A DNA stretch of 7,447 nucleotides, from NCBI GenBank assembly GCA_031254795.1, contig JAIRTS010000072.1:1-7447 (forward strand). The letters run 5' to 3'. This document shows positions 6,400 through 7,447 of the stretch, one piece after another. This stretch comes from Treponema sp. (GTDB taxonomy: Bacteria > Spirochaetota > Spirochaetia > Treponematales > Breznakiellaceae). Under the pieces are notes generated by a model, which had not been told where the DNA came from, searched no databases, and worked only from the letters and a program-made list of their open reading frames with translations. The position numbers and the translations under genes are program-made. Each line of letters opens with the position of its first letter. Position 1 is the stretch's first letter.

Positions 6400-6428
6400 A
6401 ATATAGCAAAATTATGGAGGTTTGTATA
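6400..6428 (-). promoter_or_regulatory. Candidate promoter of the HD gene-mnmA unit (leaderless)
   Basis: TATACA (6428-6423), a 17-nt spacer and an extended -10, TGCTATATT (hexamer 6405-6400), on the minus strand. The hexamer ends 7 nt before the ATG at 6392, so the mRNA would begin about one base before the start codon. The -35 is four of six. Confidence 0.45.
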
Positions 6429-6517
6429 GACGGGATGGATTATTTTGGATAATGGCGCAGGCGCATGTCATATAACCGGAAAAAACCGTTCGCGTACCCG
6501 GCGCAAAGCGGCGGCGT

Positions 6518-6550
6518 GGATTGCCGGCGGACTGCCGGCGGATTGCCGCT
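6518..6550 (+). repeat. Three tandem 11-bp direct repeats abutting the SRP RNA promoter
   Basis: GGATTGCCGGC (6518-6528), GGACTGCCGGC (6529-6539) and GGATTGCCGCT (6540-6550). The period is exactly 11 bp, and the last base is the first T of the -35 element. The array occupies roughly -36 to -68 relative to the predicted start, on one helix face. It could be operator or activator half-sites, or a slippage product. Confidence 0.65.
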
Positions 6551-6578
6551 TGACATTTCATCGCGTTTTAGCTATGAT
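6550..6578 (+). promoter_or_regulatory. Housekeeping sigma-70-type promoter of the SRP RNA gene
   Basis: A perfect TTGACA (6550-6555), a 17-nt spacer and TATGAT (6573-6578, five of six). Predicted initiation at about 6585 matches the base just before the RNA's closing stem. This is the strongest promoter in the window, fitting an abundant stable RNA. Confidence 0.85.
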
Positions 6579-6585
6579 GTAAAAA

Positions 6586-6693
6586 CCCTGCAATCAGGAA
6601 ACATGCGGGCAAGCGCCGCCCAACCCCGCCAGGTTCGGAAGGAAGCAACGGTCAGCGGAGGCTTGCAGCGCCGTGTCCATCTTGATTGCAGGG
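6586..6693 (+). ncRNA. ffs: Signal recognition particle RNA, small bacterial (4.5S-like) type
   Basis: The RNA core of the signal recognition particle, which binds Ffh and directs ribosomes making membrane proteins to FtsY. The hallmark apical hairpin is visible at about 6631-6650: GGTTC, the GGAA tetraloop (6637-6640), then GGAAGCAACGG, close to the conserved GGTCCGGAAGGAAGCAG core. The rod-like fold is supported by the closing stem CCCTGCAATCA/TGATTGCAGGG (6586-6596 with 6683-6693, 11 bp), GCAAGC/GCTTGC (6609-6614 with 6661-6666) and CCGC/GCGG (6626-6629 with 6655-6658). At about 108 nt it is the small type without an Alu domain. It has its own promoter and terminator, and dnaX follows 23 nt downstream, a linkage known from other bacteria. 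The exact ends are inferred from the stem. Confidence 0.92.
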
Positions 6694-6710
6694 CTTTTTT
6701 TTGCTATACT
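6682..6710 (+). promoter_or_regulatory. Candidate leaderless promoter of dnaX inside the SRP RNA terminator
   Basis: TTGATT (6682-6687, four of six), a 17-nt spacer and an extended -10, TGCTATACT (hexamer 6705-6710). The hexamer ends 6 nt before the dnaX ATG at 6717, so initiation would fall on its A. The -35 lies in the SRP RNA closing stem and the spacer contains its U-tract. Confidence 0.5.
6683..6702 (+). terminator. Intrinsic terminator of the SRP RNA gene
   Basis: The 3' strand of the 11-bp closing stem (TGATTGCAGGG) is followed by one C and eight Ts (6695-6702). The stem serves both as the end of the mature RNA fold and as the termination hairpin. Confidence 0.8.
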
Positions 6711-6716
6711 GTGATC

Positions 6717-7447
6717 ATGGCTTATGAGGTAACCGCCACACGGAAAAGGCCGAAAACGTTTGACGAACTGGCGGGTCAGGAATTCGTCGCCGCCACTCTG
6801 AAAAGCTCGCTGGAAACAGGAAGAATTGCCCACGCCTACCTTTTTACCGGCCCTCGCGGGTGCGGCAAAACCAGCAGCGCGCGCATTCTCGCCCGTTCCC
6901 TTAACTGCGTGAAGGGACCCGTTGCGCCCTGCGGCGAGTGCGTCAGTTGCAGGGAAATAGCGGAAGGCAGAAGCCTTGATGTCATCGAAATAGACGGCGC
7001 GTCCAACACCGGCGTCAATGACGCGAGGCAAATTATAGAAGAAGTTCTTTTCCCGCCCAATTCAAGCCGTTACAAAATATATATTATTGACGAAGTTCAC
7101 ATGCTTTCAAACAGCGCGTTCAACGCCCTCCTCAAAACCATTGAAGAGCCGCCGCCCTATGTCGTCTTTATTTTCGCCACAACGGAGCTTCACAAGGTGC
7201 CGGCCACTATTAAAAGCCGGTGCCAGCAGTTTGCGTTCCGTCTCATTCCCATAGAAACCATCGCCGGAATCCTCAAAAAAACATGCGAAGAGATGCGGAT
7301 AGAGTCCGAAGACGAAGCCCTGTTCTGGATCGCCCGCGAGTCGACCGGCAGCCTCCGCGACGCCTACACCCTCTTCGATCAGGTGGTTTCCTTTTCAGAC
7401 GGGCGCATTAGCTCCGCCGTCATCAGGGAAAAGCTGGGGCTTGTGGG
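6717..7447 (+). CDS. dnaX: DNA polymerase III subunit gamma/tau, 3' partial
   Basis: The first 243 residues of the clamp-loader ATPase that loads the sliding clamp and organises the replisome; the gene runs off the window. The AAA+ core is clear: Walker A GPRGCGKTS (residues 45-53), zinc-binding cysteines 64, 72, 75 and 78, Walker B IIDEVHML (123-130), sensor 1 ATTE (154-157), the arginine-finger motif SRC (167-169), and sensor 2 GSLRDA (211-216, Arg214). MAYEVTATRKRP is a standard DnaX N-terminus, so the ATG is secure. The stretch EVLFPPNSSRYKIYIIDEVH closely resembles treponemal DnaX as I recall it. No SD precedes the ATG. The C-terminal tau region, and any slippage site for the short gamma form, lie outside the window. 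Confidence 0.96.
   Translation, partial: MAYEVTATRKRPKTFDELAGQEFVAATLKSSLETGRIAHAYLFTGPRGCGKTSSARILARSLNCVKGPVAPCGECVSCREIAEGRSLDVIEIDGASNTGVNDARQIIEEVLFPPNSSRYKIYIIDEVHMLSNSAFNALLKTIEEPPPYVVFIFATTELHKVPATIKSRCQQFAFRLIPIETIAGILKKTCEEMRIESEDEALFWIARESTGSLRDAYTLFDQVVSFSDGRISSAVIREKLGLV

Noticed and set aside
6594..7060. Minus-strand frames (6594-7031 and 6836-7060)
   Set aside because: They lie antisense to the SRP RNA and dnaX, both of which are clearly identified, and the translations show no family features.
1..7447. CRISPR arrays, tRNA genes, toxin-antitoxin or defence systems, prophage or attachment sites
   Set aside because: Scanning the gaps showed no regularly spaced 25-40 bp repeats, tRNA cloverleaf or CCA ends, or accessory genes. 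The only tandem array is the 11-bp triplet upstream of the SRP RNA gene.

Overview
The window (about 55% G+C by eye) looks like a chromosomal segment of a spirochaete related to Treponema, possibly one of the insect-gut treponemes. This is inferred from the DnaX N-terminus, which resembles my recollection of treponemal DnaX almost word for word, and from an SRP RNA gene directly upstream of dnaX. It was not tested by any search.

Layout. (1) Positions 1-2598, plus strand: the end of an anaerobic 2-oxoacid:ferredoxin oxidoreductase operon in the order delta (ferredoxin, partial), alpha, beta, gamma. All three junctions are ATGA overlaps with Shine-Dalgarno (SD) sites. Together the subunits oxidise a 2-oxoacid (branched-chain by family resemblance) to an acyl-CoA and reduce ferredoxin. 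(2) Positions 2599-3332: a convergent, gene-poor gap. It holds a decayed IS5-type transposase remnant on the minus strand, two copies of a small palindromic repeat, and about 390 bp of unassigned sequence. (3) Positions 3333-6392, minus strand, read right to left: an HD-domain phosphohydrolase, then mnmA (tRNA 2-thiouridylase, 16 nt downstream and with a clear SD), then an alanyl-tRNA editing protein with a DHHA1 domain. A hairpin lies between mnmA and the editing gene. The last two genes both act on tRNA (modification and quality control). (4) Positions 6393-7447, plus strand: a textbook promoter preceded by three 11-bp direct repeats drives the small SRP RNA gene. Its terminator is followed at once by dnaX (clamp-loader tau/gamma), which runs off the window.

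The most interesting signal is regulatory. Three genes (dnaX, the HD gene and the editing-protein gene) have a -10-like hexamer ending 6-7 nt before the ATG and no SD, which predicts leaderless mRNAs. The operon-internal genes korA, korB, korC and mnmA all have clear SD sites. The dnaX promoter would overlap the terminal stem and U-tract of the SRP RNA gene. I saw no CRISPR array, tRNA, defence system or intact mobile element.
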